Source: CAJQQK01 sp049116495
GTDB lineage: Bacteria > Pseudomonadota > Alphaproteobacteria > Rhizobiales > Hyphomicrobiaceae
Length of the DNA: 64,000 nucleotides
Assembly: GCA_049116495.1 (NCBI GenBank)
Contig: JAGDYV010000007.1
Location: 1 to 64,000 of the forward strand
Reading direction: 5' to 3'
Positions 18,170-27,068 of the stretch are shown here, piece after piece. A program made the position numbers and the translations under genes. The stretch's first letter is position 1; each line of letters begins with the position of its first letter. Under the pieces are notes generated by a model, which was not told the DNA's origin, did no database searches, and saw nothing but the letters and a program-made list of their open reading frames with translations.

Positions 18170-18186
18170 GGGGCCCTTATGGCCCC
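18170..18186 (-). other. GC hairpin between permease and dioxygenase genes
   Basis: GGGGCC (18170-18175) and GGCCCC (18181-18186) with a 5-nt loop, in the 124-bp gap after the LivM-like stop codon. There is no T-run, so it is more likely an RNA-processing or attenuation site separating transporter and enzyme messages than a full terminator. Confidence 0.35.
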
Positions 18187-18208
18187 GCCGTTCCAAGTTG
18201 CGCGTCTG

Positions 18209-19264
18209 CTATCCGTCGGCCTTAGCGGATGCCGGTGTATCGATCGCTCCTGCATCGCCGCTGTCGTCCGTCTGACGCGCCTGCCACCAGTCGTCGATCG
18301 CGCCCACGATGCCTTTCGGCCAAAAGATGATGAAGACCATCAGCAAGACGCCGTAGATCAACAGGGGAACGCCGGCGGCGTTGAGGCAGACATCATTGGT
18401 GATACAGACATTCGCCGTGCCAATGCTGATGCGCAGCACCTCGGCGAGCATGATCGTTATGATCGCGCCGACCGTCGGGCCCAACATATTGTAGATTCCG
18501 CCGACAACGACCGCGAAGACGATCTGCAGCGAAATCCCAACCCCGCCGATCGTGTCGGGCGAGATGAACATCTGGTACTGACAGTACATCGCGCCGGCAA
18601 AGGCGGTCATGACCGCAGACAACACCGTGACCTTGAGCTTCTCGACCGTGACCTTGACGCCGACTGCCGCCGATGCATCCTCGTCTTCGGAAATTGCTTC
18701 GAGCGCGTAACGCGACATCGATTGATCGACGTACCGCCAGATCAACAAGCCGACAAGCCAGCACAGCAACGCGATGTAGTAGAAATAGATCCGGTCATTG
18801 GCGAACTGCAGGGCAAGCACCGAAATGCCGTCTCCGTGGCGCTCCGGCGTATAGCCAAGTGAACCACCGGTCGTGTCGCGCGTCGCGATGATCACCTGAC
18901 GCACGACTTCCGATAACGCCAACGTCACCAGCGCGAAATAGTGTCCGACGATTTTATAGCGGAAACAGGGATAGCCAATAATTATTGCGAGCCCGCCGGC
19001 CATCACCATCGACAGTGGAATACCGATCCACGGTGACAGTCCCATCGTGTTCCAGAGCAATGCCGTGACATAACCACCGATGGACATGAACGCGCCATGG
19101 CCGAGCGACACCAGGCCGAACCGCCCCATCACAGACCAGCCGGTATACGCAAACGCCCAAATCAAGATCACAATGATGAGATGCAGTGCATAGGTCTCAA
19201 CGCCGATGAACGGCAGGGCAAGCAGAATGGCGGCGACGATCGCGATAAACGTTGTGCTGTTCAT
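18209..19264 (-). CDS. Branched-chain-type ABC transporter permease (LivM-like)
   Basis: A 351-residue inner-membrane permease with about nine hydrophobic helices. It contains the family motif SVMGRFGLVSLGHGAFMSIGGY and the coupling-region EAISEDEDASAAVGV. It pairs with the LivH-like permease, whose stop it overlaps by 4 bp (ATGA). The C-terminus (DDWWQARQTDDSGDAGAID) is polar and cytoplasmic. The unit encodes all five components of a HAAT-family importer, here next to aromatic-ring enzymes, so the substrate may be an aromatic acid rather than an amino acid. Confidence 0.9.
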   Translation of the reverse strand: MNSTTFIAIVAAILLALPFIGVETYALHLIIVILIWAFAYTGWSVMGRFGLVSLGHGAFMSIGGYVTALLWNTMGLSPWIGIPLSMVMAGGLAIIIGYPCFRYKIVGHYFALVTLALSEVVRQVIIATRDTTGGSLGYTPERHGDGISVLALQFANDRIYFYYIALLCWLVGLLIWRYVDQSMSRYALEAISEDEDASAAVGVKVTVEKLKVTVLSAVMTAFAGAMYCQYQMFISPDTIGGVGISLQIVFAVVVGGIYNMLGPTVGAIITIMLAEVLRISIGTANVCITNDVCLNAAGVPLLIYGVLLMVFIIFWPKGIVGAIDDWWQARQTDDSGDAGAIDTPASAKADG

Positions 19265-20145
19265 GACTTCCTCGCGAACAAGCCCTCAGGGCGGATGAAC
19301 ATGGTCACCACGAAGAACACGAAGGCCATTACGTACCCCCATTCGAGCTCTGCGAAATACCCGCCGATGGTAATCAGTTCGGCAAACACGAAGGCTGCGA
19401 GAAATCCGCCAACCATATTGCCAAGACCGCCCATTACGCAGATGACGAATGTAATCGGCCCGAAACTCAGCCCGATGAACGGATGCACATCATATTGCAG
19501 CGCCAGCAACGCGGCCGCGAGGCCAGCCAGTGCGCCACCGATCGCAGACGTCAGCAGGTAGAGCCGTTTCGTGTCGACCCCCATCAGCGTCATAATCTCA
19601 CGGTCCTGGCTGATCGCCCGGATCGCGGCGCCAAGATAGCTGCGCGACAGGAAGAAATAGAGCGCAATGACGACCACGCCGGAAATTCCGAAAGACAGCA
19701 GGCGCGTCCACGAGAGGTAGATATCCGACGATACCGCTAAGCTGCCGAGGCTGACGCCAAGGTTCCGGAACTCGATGCCAAAGGCGACCATGGCCGCTCC
19801 CTGGAAAAAGAACAGCAATCCACCGGTCGCCAGCAACTGATTGATCGGCGCTGCATCGAGCACGCGTGATATCACCAGCTTATGGGTGAGATAGCCAAGG
19901 ATTGTCGTTACAGCGATCCCCGCGAGAACGGCCAGCGGCAAAGGCACTCCGGCCTTCACGAGGAAGTAGATCGTGTACATGCCAAGCATGATAATTTCGG
20001 CGTAACAGATCCAGACAACGTCGACGACACCGAAGATCAGGTTTAACCCGAGCGACAGCAGCGCCAGCACCCCGCCTAAAAGTAGACCGTTGATCAGCGT
20101 CTCAATGAAGAAGATGCTGAACAGCGCTTCCATAAACTCAGCCAT
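19261..20145 (-). CDS. Branched-chain-type ABC transporter permease (LivH-like)
   Basis: A 294-residue inner-membrane permease with about eight helices. Typical LivH features are NGLLLGGVLALLSLGLNLIF near the N-terminus and the EAA-like loop LGAAIRAISQDREIMTLMGVD. It is followed by FVICVMGGLGNMVGGFLAA near the C-terminus. Its start lies 9 bp downstream of the LivF-like stop codon, and its stop overlaps the LivM-like start, so the permeases are made together with the ATPase. Confidence 0.9.
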   Translation of the reverse strand: MAEFMEALFSIFFIETLINGLLLGGVLALLSLGLNLIFGVVDVVWICYAEIIMLGMYTIYFLVKAGVPLPLAVLAGIAVTTILGYLTHKLVISRVLDAAPINQLLATGGLLFFFQGAAMVAFGIEFRNLGVSLGSLAVSSDIYLSWTRLLSFGISGVVVIALYFFLSRSYLGAAIRAISQDREIMTLMGVDTKRLYLLTSAIGGALAGLAAALLALQYDVHPFIGLSFGPITFVICVMGGLGNMVGGFLAAFVFAELITIGGYFAELEWGYVMAFVFFVVTMFIRPEGLFARKS

Positions 20146-20154
20146 CGATGCCCC

Positions 20155-20859
20155 TTACATGCCCATGAAGGCTTTTTGGATGTCTTCGCTTGCCAGCAGC
20201 TCGTCGGATGTGCCGCTCATGCGCAGGCTGCCCGCCTCAAGCACGTAGGCGCGGTCAACCACACCAAGCACCTGTTTGACGTTCTGCTCGACGATCAACA
20301 CCGTCAGTCCGTCCGCACGGATACGTTTGATGAGTTCGAAGACCTGCTGCACGATCACCGGCGCGAGACCGGCAGAAGGCTCATCCATCAATAGGATTTT
20401 CGGATCCGACATCAATGCCCGGCCGATCGCGCACATTTGCTGTTCACCGCCCGACATCGTACCGGCAAGTTGATCGCGCCGCTCCTTCATGCGTGGAAAC
20501 AACTCGTAGACAAGGTCGCGGCGTTCTTCGAATCGCGCCCGGAACTGCGGCGCGAAGCATCCCATTCGAAGGTTGTCCTCAACCGTCATGCGCGGAAACA
20601 GGCGGCGATGCTCGGGTACATGCGCGATTCCGAGACTGACAATCTCATGCGGCTTGGTGTCGAGCACTGACGTGCTCTCCATCGTGATGGTGCCCTTGGT
20701 CGCGGGAATCAGCCCTGATATCACGCGCATCAAAGTCGTCTTGCCGGCACCGTTCGGCCCGATCACCGCTACGGCCTCGCCGGCATTCACATCCAGCGAG
20801 ATATCGAACAGCGCCTGAAAGCTGCCATAGCCGGCATCCACGTCCTGCAAAGTCAGCAT
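20155..20859 (-). CDS. Branched-chain-type ABC transporter ATPase (LivF-like)
   Basis: A 234-residue cytoplasmic ABC ATPase. Walker A is GPNGAGKTT, the signature is MSGGEQQ, Walker B is ILLMDEPSAGLAP, and the switch His follows in VLIVEQNVKQ (Q/N-type region of LivF). The chosen ATG at 20859 has GGGAG upstream and starts with MLTLQDVDAGYG, the usual LivF beginning; an upstream in-frame start would add 19 unconserved residues. A 100-bp gap separates it from the LivG-like gene. Confidence 0.9.
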   Translation of the reverse strand: MLTLQDVDAGYGSFQALFDISLDVNAGEAVAVIGPNGAGKTTLMRVISGLIPATKGTITMESTSVLDTKPHEIVSLGIAHVPEHRRLFPRMTVEDNLRMGCFAPQFRARFEERRDLVYELFPRMKERRDQLAGTMSGGEQQMCAIGRALMSDPKILLMDEPSAGLAPVIVQQVFELIKRIRADGLTVLIVEQNVKQVLGVVDRAYVLEAGSLRMSGTSDELLASEDIQKAFMGM

Positions 20860-20959
20860 TCGCCGTGCTCCCGCCCCGATCTCACGCCAGGCGCCGCTGC
20901 ACACCGGCCGCCCCACAACGAGACACGCGTCATGTCATCTTCTTTCAAATAAACCTGCC

Positions 20960-21712
20960 TCATGCTCGGACCGCCGCCGCAGCCGTCTCTTCCGCATCGG
21001 TCCCGAGATACACTTCGATGACCTTCTTGTCGGTCGCGACCTCATGCGGTTTGCCTTCGGCAATTTTCTCACCATGATCGAGTACCATGACGCGATCGAC
21101 CACGCGCATCAGCACGCCCATAATGTGCTCGACCCAGATAATCGTGACGTCGAGTTCATTGCGGATCGAACCGAGCATATCGGCCGCCTGGTCCATTTCG
21201 GAATGGTCTAGACCGCCAAGGCTTTCGTCAGCCAGCAGCAAATCCGGTTTCGTTGCCAAAGCCTTGGCGAGTTCGAGCTTCTTGAGGCCGGCTGCGCCCA
21301 GCGTGTCGATCGACGCCTTCCGATCCGTCGGCAGACCGACCAGGGCCAACGCTTCTTCTGCGTTGCGCCAGGCCTGCGATCGGGAGATGCTCGCGCCGTT
21401 GCCGTAAAAGCCCGCGAGCGCGGCGTTCTCCAGGATCGACAAGCGCCGAAACGGGCGCGGGATCTGAAACGTGCGCCCGACGCCCATACCGCAGATCAAA
21501 TGCGGTGCGAGCCCGCCGATCTCGCGGCCTTGCAGTTGAATGGAACCGGCGTTCGGCGGCAAGTTGCCGGAAAGCATGTTGAAAATCGTGCTCTTGCCTG
21601 ACCCGTTCGGCCCGATGAGCCCGACGATTTCTCCCTTCTCTACCGAGAAATCGACATTATCGACAGCGGTAAACCCGCCAAATTTCTTCGTGAGGCCTTG
21701 AACGGCAAGCAC
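20960..21712 (-). CDS. Branched-chain-type ABC transporter ATPase (LivG-like)
   Basis: A 250-residue cytoplasmic ABC ATPase. Walker A is GPNGSGKST and the LivG-typical VGRTFQIPRPFRRLSILEN follows. The ABC signature reads LGAAGLKKLELAKAL instead of LSGGQ or LSYGQ, and Walker B reads LLLADESLGGLD. Similar relaxed signatures occur in one HAAT subfamily, so this may be a lineage feature and not loss of function; the partner ATPase has a canonical signature. The C-terminus ends in an alanine-rich stretch. Confidence 0.88.
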   Translation of the reverse strand: MLAVQGLTKKFGGFTAVDNVDFSVEKGEIVGLIGPNGSGKSTIFNMLSGNLPPNAGSIQLQGREIGGLAPHLICGMGVGRTFQIPRPFRRLSILENAALAGFYGNGASISRSQAWRNAEEALALVGLPTDRKASIDTLGAAGLKKLELAKALATKPDLLLADESLGGLDHSEMDQAADMLGSIRNELDVTIIWVEHIMGVLMRVVDRVMVLDHGEKIAEGKPHEVATDKKVIEVYLGTDAEETAAAAVRA

Positions 21713-21780
21713 AGGTACGTCCTTTCGATCCGTTACAAAAGACGGCCGGCATCAGGCGATGCCGGCCGTACGTCCTCGGC

Positions 21781-23097
21781 TTACTTTGCGTAAGGCGATG
21801 ATTTTGGCAATGGCATAACCGGATCGATGGTTTGCAGCGCCTTAGGCCAAGCAACGTACACCTTGCGTTTGACGTACTGCATCACGACAGGTGACGCGCG
21901 CATGTTCTGGCCCATCATGTCGGACTTGCCTGCCTCAGGAAATTTGACACCAAAGCCGAGCAGCGTGCCGCCCTCGGGAATGTCTGTCTCCAAAGCCGCC
22001 TTGCGCAGTGCTTCGGCGTTGATGCCGCCGTGCTTCTTGATCGCGCGCGGCAGAACATTGGTGAAGAACACGTGGGCATTGGATGCTGCCATGCCGACGT
22101 GTGCCGACTTCACCTTCGTGCCAGGCTTGGCCTTTTCATACTCTTTGCCAACCTTCGCCGTGATGTCGGCCAGTCCGGCCTTCAGCGATTTTGGGTCGAG
22201 CAACCAGATCGACACCGGATCGACGTTAAAGACGTGGTCAACATCGTTGCCCAGCGCATCATAAAGCTTGTCGGCGACGCCATAGCCGGCACCATGCCCG
22301 ATCAACGCTTTGAACTTCAGCCCCTGCTCCTTGGCCTGACGCAGGAACAGCGTGATGTCCGGGTTGTAGCCGGTATGCAGGATCACATCCGGACGCTTGC
22401 GCTTCAGTTTCGTCACCAATGATGACAAGTCCGGTGCGGTCGCCGAATAGCCCTCTTTGAGCACGACATTCATGCCGAGTTCTTTGGCCTTGGATTGGTT
22501 GCCGCCAGCAACGCCGGAGCCATATGGGCCATCCTCATGGATGATTGCGAGCCGCAGCTTTTTCGGGTCCATGCCCATTTTTGATTTCGCATTGGCGGCC
22601 AGGAATTCAACGGAGAGCCAACCGAATTGACCGCCGTGCACCTGCGGACGAAACACATACTTGAGGTTCCGATCCTTAAGGACAGCCGGCGAAATGCAGG
22701 TCGTGATCCACATGAATTTCTTGAGTGCATCGACCTTGGCTGCAACGGGCACGCACTGCGCGCTCGAATAGAAGCCAAGCAGCATGTCGACTTTTTCCTG
22801 CTCGATCAGGCGTACCGCCTCGTTGATCGCAATCTCCGGCTTCGATTGCGCGTCAGCATAGATCGCCTCGATCTTGTAGCCTTCCACACCGCCTTTCGAA
22901 TTGATGTGGTCAATCATGATCTTGGCGCCGAGCGCCTGCAGATCAGAGCCACCGCCGGCAAGTGGTCCCGTGTAATCGTAAATGACGCCGATCTTGATTT
23001 TCTTGTCTTGCGCCGTCGCGTTCGTGGCGACAGCGAACATCGCTAGCACCACCGCGGCGACCGTAGCCACCCGTTTTGCCAAGTCGAACTTCGGCAT
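21781..23097 (-). CDS. ABC transporter periplasmic substrate-binding protein (LivK-like)
   Basis: A 438-residue type 1 periplasmic binding protein. The signal peptide covers about residues 1-30 (AAVVLAMFAVATNATAQ), then IKIGVIYDYTGPLAGGGSDL opens the ligand-binding fold, with KIEAIYADAQSKPEIAINEA next. It is the first gene of the leftward importer and aromatic enzyme unit and presumably determines substrate choice. The ATG at 23097 is preceded by GGAGG; a GTG four codons upstream is weaker. The initiation region can fold with its leader (see 23107-23152). Confidence 0.92.
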   Translation of the reverse strand: MPKFDLAKRVATVAAVVLAMFAVATNATAQDKKIKIGVIYDYTGPLAGGGSDLQALGAKIMIDHINSKGGVEGYKIEAIYADAQSKPEIAINEAVRLIEQEKVDMLLGFYSSAQCVPVAAKVDALKKFMWITTCISPAVLKDRNLKYVFRPQVHGGQFGWLSVEFLAANAKSKMGMDPKKLRLAIIHEDGPYGSGVAGGNQSKAKELGMNVVLKEGYSATAPDLSSLVTKLKRKRPDVILHTGYNPDITLFLRQAKEQGLKFKALIGHGAGYGVADKLYDALGNDVDHVFNVDPVSIWLLDPKSLKAGLADITAKVGKEYEKAKPGTKVKSAHVGMAASNAHVFFTNVLPRAIKKHGGINAEALRKAALETDIPEGGTLLGFGVKFPEAGKSDMMGQNMRASPVVMQYVKRKVYVAWPKALQTIDPVMPLPKSSPYAK

Positions 23098-23106
23098 GGT
23101 TTCCTC

Positions 23107-23152
23107 CACTGGTATTGCGCACTGATTTTTTTGTCATTGTGCAGGACCAGTG
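23107..23152 (-). promoter_or_regulatory. Leader hairpin touching the RBS of the binding-protein gene
   Basis: CACTGGT (23107-23113) and ACCAGTG (23146-23152) form a 7-bp outer stem. Inside it GCAC plus TGA (23119-23125) can pair with TCA and GTGC (23134-23142) around a run of T. The outer stem ends at the first base of the GGAGG RBS (23103-23107), so folding could influence translation of the whole importer message. Seen in the sequence; regulation is inferred. Confidence 0.35.
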
Positions 23153-23340
23153 TCGGAGGTGGTGCGGCGAACTGTCAAGGAAACGCCGTTCGAATTTGCC
23201 GGATTGCTTGAAAAGCCAGATTAGTATCCGCAACGTGATCTAGGAGCCGTTCGCGCCGCCATTTCTTGGCGCGGACGGTCACATCGGTTGCACGGGTGGG
23301 CGGCCGAACCAAACTGAACGCTGAATTCTGCCTTGGGGCT

Positions 23341-26052
23341 CTACCGTGCGCCGGCGCCAAACAGGGATTTGATGGCGCTGGAGGCCGTTGACTTCTCAGG
23401 CTGTTTGGGCAGCGCCCGCTTGGCCGGCTTCTGGATTTCCGTATGAATTTGACCACAGAAGCGGACGCCGCAGCGCTGTCCGTGCACCCACATAACCTCA
23501 CAAGCAACCGAGGTCCGTTCCTGCGCATATGTTTGGGTCACGGTGAAACGGTCGCCAACATTGATCTCGTTCATGCGATCGTTGAAGCGGTCGGTAAGAA
23601 CCTCGAGCTTTGCACCCGTTGAAGAGCGATCAAGCATGGTGCACGACAATCCCGCACTCATGCCTTCCTGCCACAGCGAAGCAAGTTTGCGAGAAGCCAC
23701 ACGTTTTGCCCGACGGTTCTCCTTGGCAGCCTCTTTCTTAGCCGTCGCTTTCGCCATCCGACTTTGAATGACGCTGTCGACGCGTGACGCCGGTCCGGTG
23801 ATGTTCAAAGCGGCTGCGCTGACACCGTTGCGCTCCGTCTTCGAAGCAATTCGATTGCCGCGTTTGGGAGCCGGCGTTTCGCGTTTTGCCACCACGACAG
23901 ACTCCGGCTGTTGCGGCTTCTCCTCCGCCACGGTCGGCAAGGTGACAAGCTCAGACACTTTGCTTGGAGCCGTTTCGCTCTCTTCGGCCGCGGCCGGTTC
24001 AAGCTCCACAGTTCCCCCCACAGCGAAATCATCAGCGCCATCATCTGACGTCTGCTTGAGTGTCTCGTTGAGGCGCGTTTCCGCTGCGGCCCGGGCGGCC
24101 CGCTCTTGTTCCAGCTCAGCCGCGATATCGGCAACGCGCTGGCGCTCGACCTCAAGCTCCTGGAGGGCTTCCATTTCGCGTTGCTGATCGTCGGCGTGAT
24201 CTTCTCGAATGGCTTCGCGTTCGGCCAGCGCTTGGCGCAGCTCAGCCAGTTCCTGGTCTTTGTCAGTCTCACGCTCGGCGGCCGCCTCGGCGGACCGCTG
24301 CACCTCGGCAAGTTGGCGGCGCAGGACGTCGCGTTCATTTTCGATTTGTGCCGTTCGTGCCAGATCACCTGCAGCCGAGCGCTGAAGATCGCCTGTGCCG
24401 AAGCCGCCTTCTGCGGCATCGGTCTCAGTCGTGTTGCCAATGGCTTCCAGCTCCGCTCGTACGGCATCCAAATCGGTACGTAGTGAGGCTTCCACCTGGG
24501 CGGCTAGGCTTTGCGCCTCAACCAATCGGCGTTCAGATGCCGATGCACGCGCGGTCAACGCTTCCTTGTCCGCTTCGACGTCGGCAAGGGTCTCGCGAAG
24601 GTTTTTGAGTTCTACTGCGAGTTGGCTTGCGGCGTCACGCTGGGTTTCCGCTTCTTCTCGGAGCGGGCCAACGCGTTCCTCCAGCTCTGTTGCATGCTGC
24701 GCTGCTGCTTTGCGCAATTCGGCAATCTCGCTGTCGAGTTCCGTGATCCGTTTGGCATGCGCGGTCTCGGCGTCAGAAAGAGCCTTTCGAGCGGCTTCAA
24801 GTTCGTCTTCCAGGTTCTTGGCTGCTGTATTCTGCGTCTGAAGTTCCGCTTGGACCGACGCTTCACGGACGGCGCTGTCCTCGACTTCGCGTTTCGCAGC
24901 CGCGAGTTGCTCTCGGACATCGCCGAGCTCAGCGTGAACCCGCTCACCTTCTGCAACCTTCTCTGTGAGCGCCTGGGTTTCAGCTTGCGCTTCGACCAAT
25001 GTTGCGCGCGCATCAGCCGCGTTCGATTCAGCCTCTGTTGCCCGTTTTTCGAGTGAGGCCGCATCAACGGCAGCCTGCTCCAATGTTTCAATCTGCCCTT
25101 TCAGCTCCTCGGCGACCATTTCCGCTGTCGCTTTCGCTTCCTCGGCGGTTTGGCGTTCTGTCTGGGCTTGGCCTAGTTCGGCCTCGAGTTGCGCGCTGCG
25201 AACACGGCTGCTTTCGGCGTTCTTGGCCGCGACCGCCGCCCGGGCATCGGCAGCAGCGGCACGCGTTTTGAATTCTTCGTATTCCGCTTCGGTTTCGCGC
25301 AGTCCGCTCAGTTTCAATTCGGCAGCGGCAACCAGGCCGGTCGCCGCATCGCGATCCGCGACAGCTTGGGCATGTGACTTTTGTTCCCGCCGCAAGTCGG
25401 CAGAAAGCTCTGCGACCATCGTGCGATGTGTCTCGAGTTCCTGCCGCAGTTCGACATCGACATCCAGTGACGATGACGGCTGCGACGCAGACGCATCGGG
25501 CTTGCTCTTCTCAGTCTGCAATGCCTGCTCGGCCAGATCACGGGCCTGCTGTGCGCTCGCTAAGCCTGCCTCCAGTTCCTCGACCCGCAGCCGTTGCAAT
25601 TCGACTTCTTTTAGAGCCTCCGCCTCACGCTCCAGCGCTTCAGCCTGGCCCGCCTCAGCCAGATCAAGTTGCTCGACCGCCTCGCGCAGGAGAGCGGACG
25701 CCTCGTCCGCATCGTCCTCGTGGCCGTGCTCGGCGTAGTCAGAATAGTGATCTGTTTCAATGTCCTGGCTGACGGTTTCGGCGGCCGCGGCAGCACTTCT
25801 TCCGTCCGGAGATGTCGCGCCATGCCCATCGGCCGGGTACGTCGCGTCGTTCAAATTTTCAGGCACATTTTCGGGCGCATGTTCGGTTTGCAGAACTGCT
25901 TGCGCCTCTTCCTGCTCCAGGTACGAGGTGTCAATAACAACTCGGGACGGTTTGCGCCGGCGCGTTTTGCGCGCTCGCTCAGACGTTTCAACCAACGTGT
26001 TGAGACGTGTCGCCAAACGCGCATTTTTACGCCGCCAGAATAAAGCACGCAC
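23341..26052 (-). CDS. Long coiled-coil protein with C-terminal PilZ-like domain
   Basis: A 903-residue acidic protein. The N-terminus is basic (MRALFWRRKNARLATRLN). Residues about 115-660 are a nearly unbroken Glu/Ala/Arg-rich coiled coil. A linker ends in Lys/Arg-rich segments (about 735-785). The last 120 residues look like PilZ: an RxxxR (RRAKR, about 780-784), the D-x-S-x-x-G motif as DRSSTG (about 808-813), then VGDRFTVTQ and CEVMWVHGQRCGVRF. PilZ domains bind cyclic di-GMP through these two motifs, so this is probably a filament-like or scaffold protein under c-di-GMP control. No membrane segment is seen. The GTG start has GGAG eight bases upstream. Confidence 0.75.
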   Translation of the reverse strand: MRALFWRRKNARLATRLNTLVETSERARKTRRRKPSRVVIDTSYLEQEEAQAVLQTEHAPENVPENLNDATYPADGHGATSPDGRSAAAAAETVSQDIETDHYSDYAEHGHEDDADEASALLREAVEQLDLAEAGQAEALEREAEALKEVELQRLRVEELEAGLASAQQARDLAEQALQTEKSKPDASASQPSSSLDVDVELRQELETHRTMVAELSADLRREQKSHAQAVADRDAATGLVAAAELKLSGLRETEAEYEEFKTRAAAADARAAVAAKNAESSRVRSAQLEAELGQAQTERQTAEEAKATAEMVAEELKGQIETLEQAAVDAASLEKRATEAESNAADARATLVEAQAETQALTEKVAEGERVHAELGDVREQLAAAKREVEDSAVREASVQAELQTQNTAAKNLEDELEAARKALSDAETAHAKRITELDSEIAELRKAAAQHATELEERVGPLREEAETQRDAASQLAVELKNLRETLADVEADKEALTARASASERRLVEAQSLAAQVEASLRTDLDAVRAELEAIGNTTETDAAEGGFGTGDLQRSAAGDLARTAQIENERDVLRRQLAEVQRSAEAAAERETDKDQELAELRQALAEREAIREDHADDQQREMEALQELEVERQRVADIAAELEQERAARAAAETRLNETLKQTSDDGADDFAVGGTVELEPAAAEESETAPSKVSELVTLPTVAEEKPQQPESVVVAKRETPAPKRGNRIASKTERNGVSAAALNITGPASRVDSVIQSRMAKATAKKEAAKENRRAKRVASRKLASLWQEGMSAGLSCTMLDRSSTGAKLEVLTDRFNDRMNEINVGDRFTVTQTYAQERTSVACEVMWVHGQRCGVRFCGQIHTEIQKPAKRALPKQPEKSTASSAIKSLFGAGAR

Positions 26053-26754
26053 GACGCGGACTCCTAAGAGACTACTGAAGGATCACAGTCTCTGATACCA
26101 AATCAATACTAAATGGAGCTTAATGCGTCCGTTCAAATTGCATCTATTTTGCAATAAGTTTGGGATGTTAGCGCCGCTCTTTGAGGGCAAATCTGACTAA
26201 ATGGAGGCGCCTCGTTCAAGTCCGTCTTGCCATGAAAACGCCGTATTCTCGATAATTTCGGACACGCTTGCATGTCCATCGCTGCCCGTTCGATTTGATT
26301 GGGCACGAATTTCGAAACCAAACGGGAATTACTAAATTTTTTTTGAGAAAAAGATCCGACAACAAACAATTTAAGTGCGCCGTTATCACAACGTTCATGA
26401 AATGAATATTTCTGCACTGAACGAAACACCAGCAACACCATGGTGTGGAACGTAAATTTTGTCATTTCATCGGATGACAAAGTTCGTCCCGATGTCCGTA
26501 CGTGCCCGCCCGCAACCGGCCAAAACTGCCGTACAATGGCACTTATGCTCAGGATTCGCCCTGGTTTTATAACTTGCAGTTACCGCCAACTCTGCCTATA
26601 TGGCGTTCATCGACTTTGGCCGGACTACAGGGCCCCTACGCCATGGCACTGCCGAGCGTACGTTCAGAATGCCTACCAAGCTCGATATTCACTGCCGACT
26701 CGCTCTATCAGCGGCCTCGGCGCCTACGAAACGCAGCTTGGAAGAGGACTCTCC
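26053..26754. other. 702-bp spacer: PilZ-protein promoter side and csp leader
   Basis: No convincing gene. Near the left end AGAGACT (26067-26073) and AGTCTCT (26087-26093) form a hairpin immediately before the RBS of the coiled-coil-PilZ gene. On the right, ACACCATGGTGT is a palindrome at 26434-26445 and TTTGTCAT/ATGACAAA (26458-26465 and 26474-26481) is a perfect 8-bp hairpin with an 8-nt loop. Both could lie in a long 5' leader of the cold-shock gene. The middle is AT-richer than the neighbourhood, as expected for promoters. Confidence 0.45.
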
Positions 26755-26964
26755 ATGGAAAGCGGCACTGTAAAATTCTATAACGACCAAAAAGGCTACG
26801 GCTTTATCGCACCAGACAACGGCAACAAGGACGTGTTCGTCCACGCAACCGCTCTTGAGCGCGCCGGCATCCACGGTCTCTCGGAAGGCCAGAAGGTTTC
26901 TTTCGACACCGAGATCGACCAGCGCAGCGGCAAGACGGCTGTTGCCAACATCCAGCTCGACTAA
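26755..26964 (+). CDS. Cold-shock domain protein (CspA family)
   Basis: A 69-residue single cold-shock domain that binds single-stranded RNA and acts as an RNA chaperone. RNP1 is KGYGFIAPD and RNP2 is DVFVHATAL, both intact. The ATG at 26755 follows GAAGAGGACTCTCC. The reading frame stays open further upstream, but the family length and RBS fix this start. A strong terminator follows 52 bp after the stop, so it is monocistronic. Confidence 0.95.
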   Translation: MESGTVKFYNDQKGYGFIAPDNGNKDVFVHATALERAGIHGLSEGQKVSFDTEIDQRSGKTAVANIQLD

Positions 26965-27015
26965 AATCGGCTGATGAGTCAGCCCTGCGGGGTTGAGCGA
27001 CATATGTGATGAGAG

Positions 27016-27042
27016 AGCCGTCCCAATCGGGGCGGCTTTTTT
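27016..27042 (+). terminator. Intrinsic terminator of the cold-shock gene
   Basis: AGCCGTCCC (27016-27024) pairs with GGGGCGGCT (27029-27037) across a 4-nt loop, with one T-G pair, and a run of T follows. It sits 52 bp past the stop codon. Confidence 0.9.
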
Positions 27043-27068
27043 GTTGGCTTGTGTGACTCGCGCTGGTC

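Noticed and set aside
24965..25738. 257-codon open frame opposite the coiled-coil gene
   Set aside because: Serine/alanine/arginine-rich shadow created by the Glu/Ala-rich codons of the real gene on the other strand. No motif or RBS.
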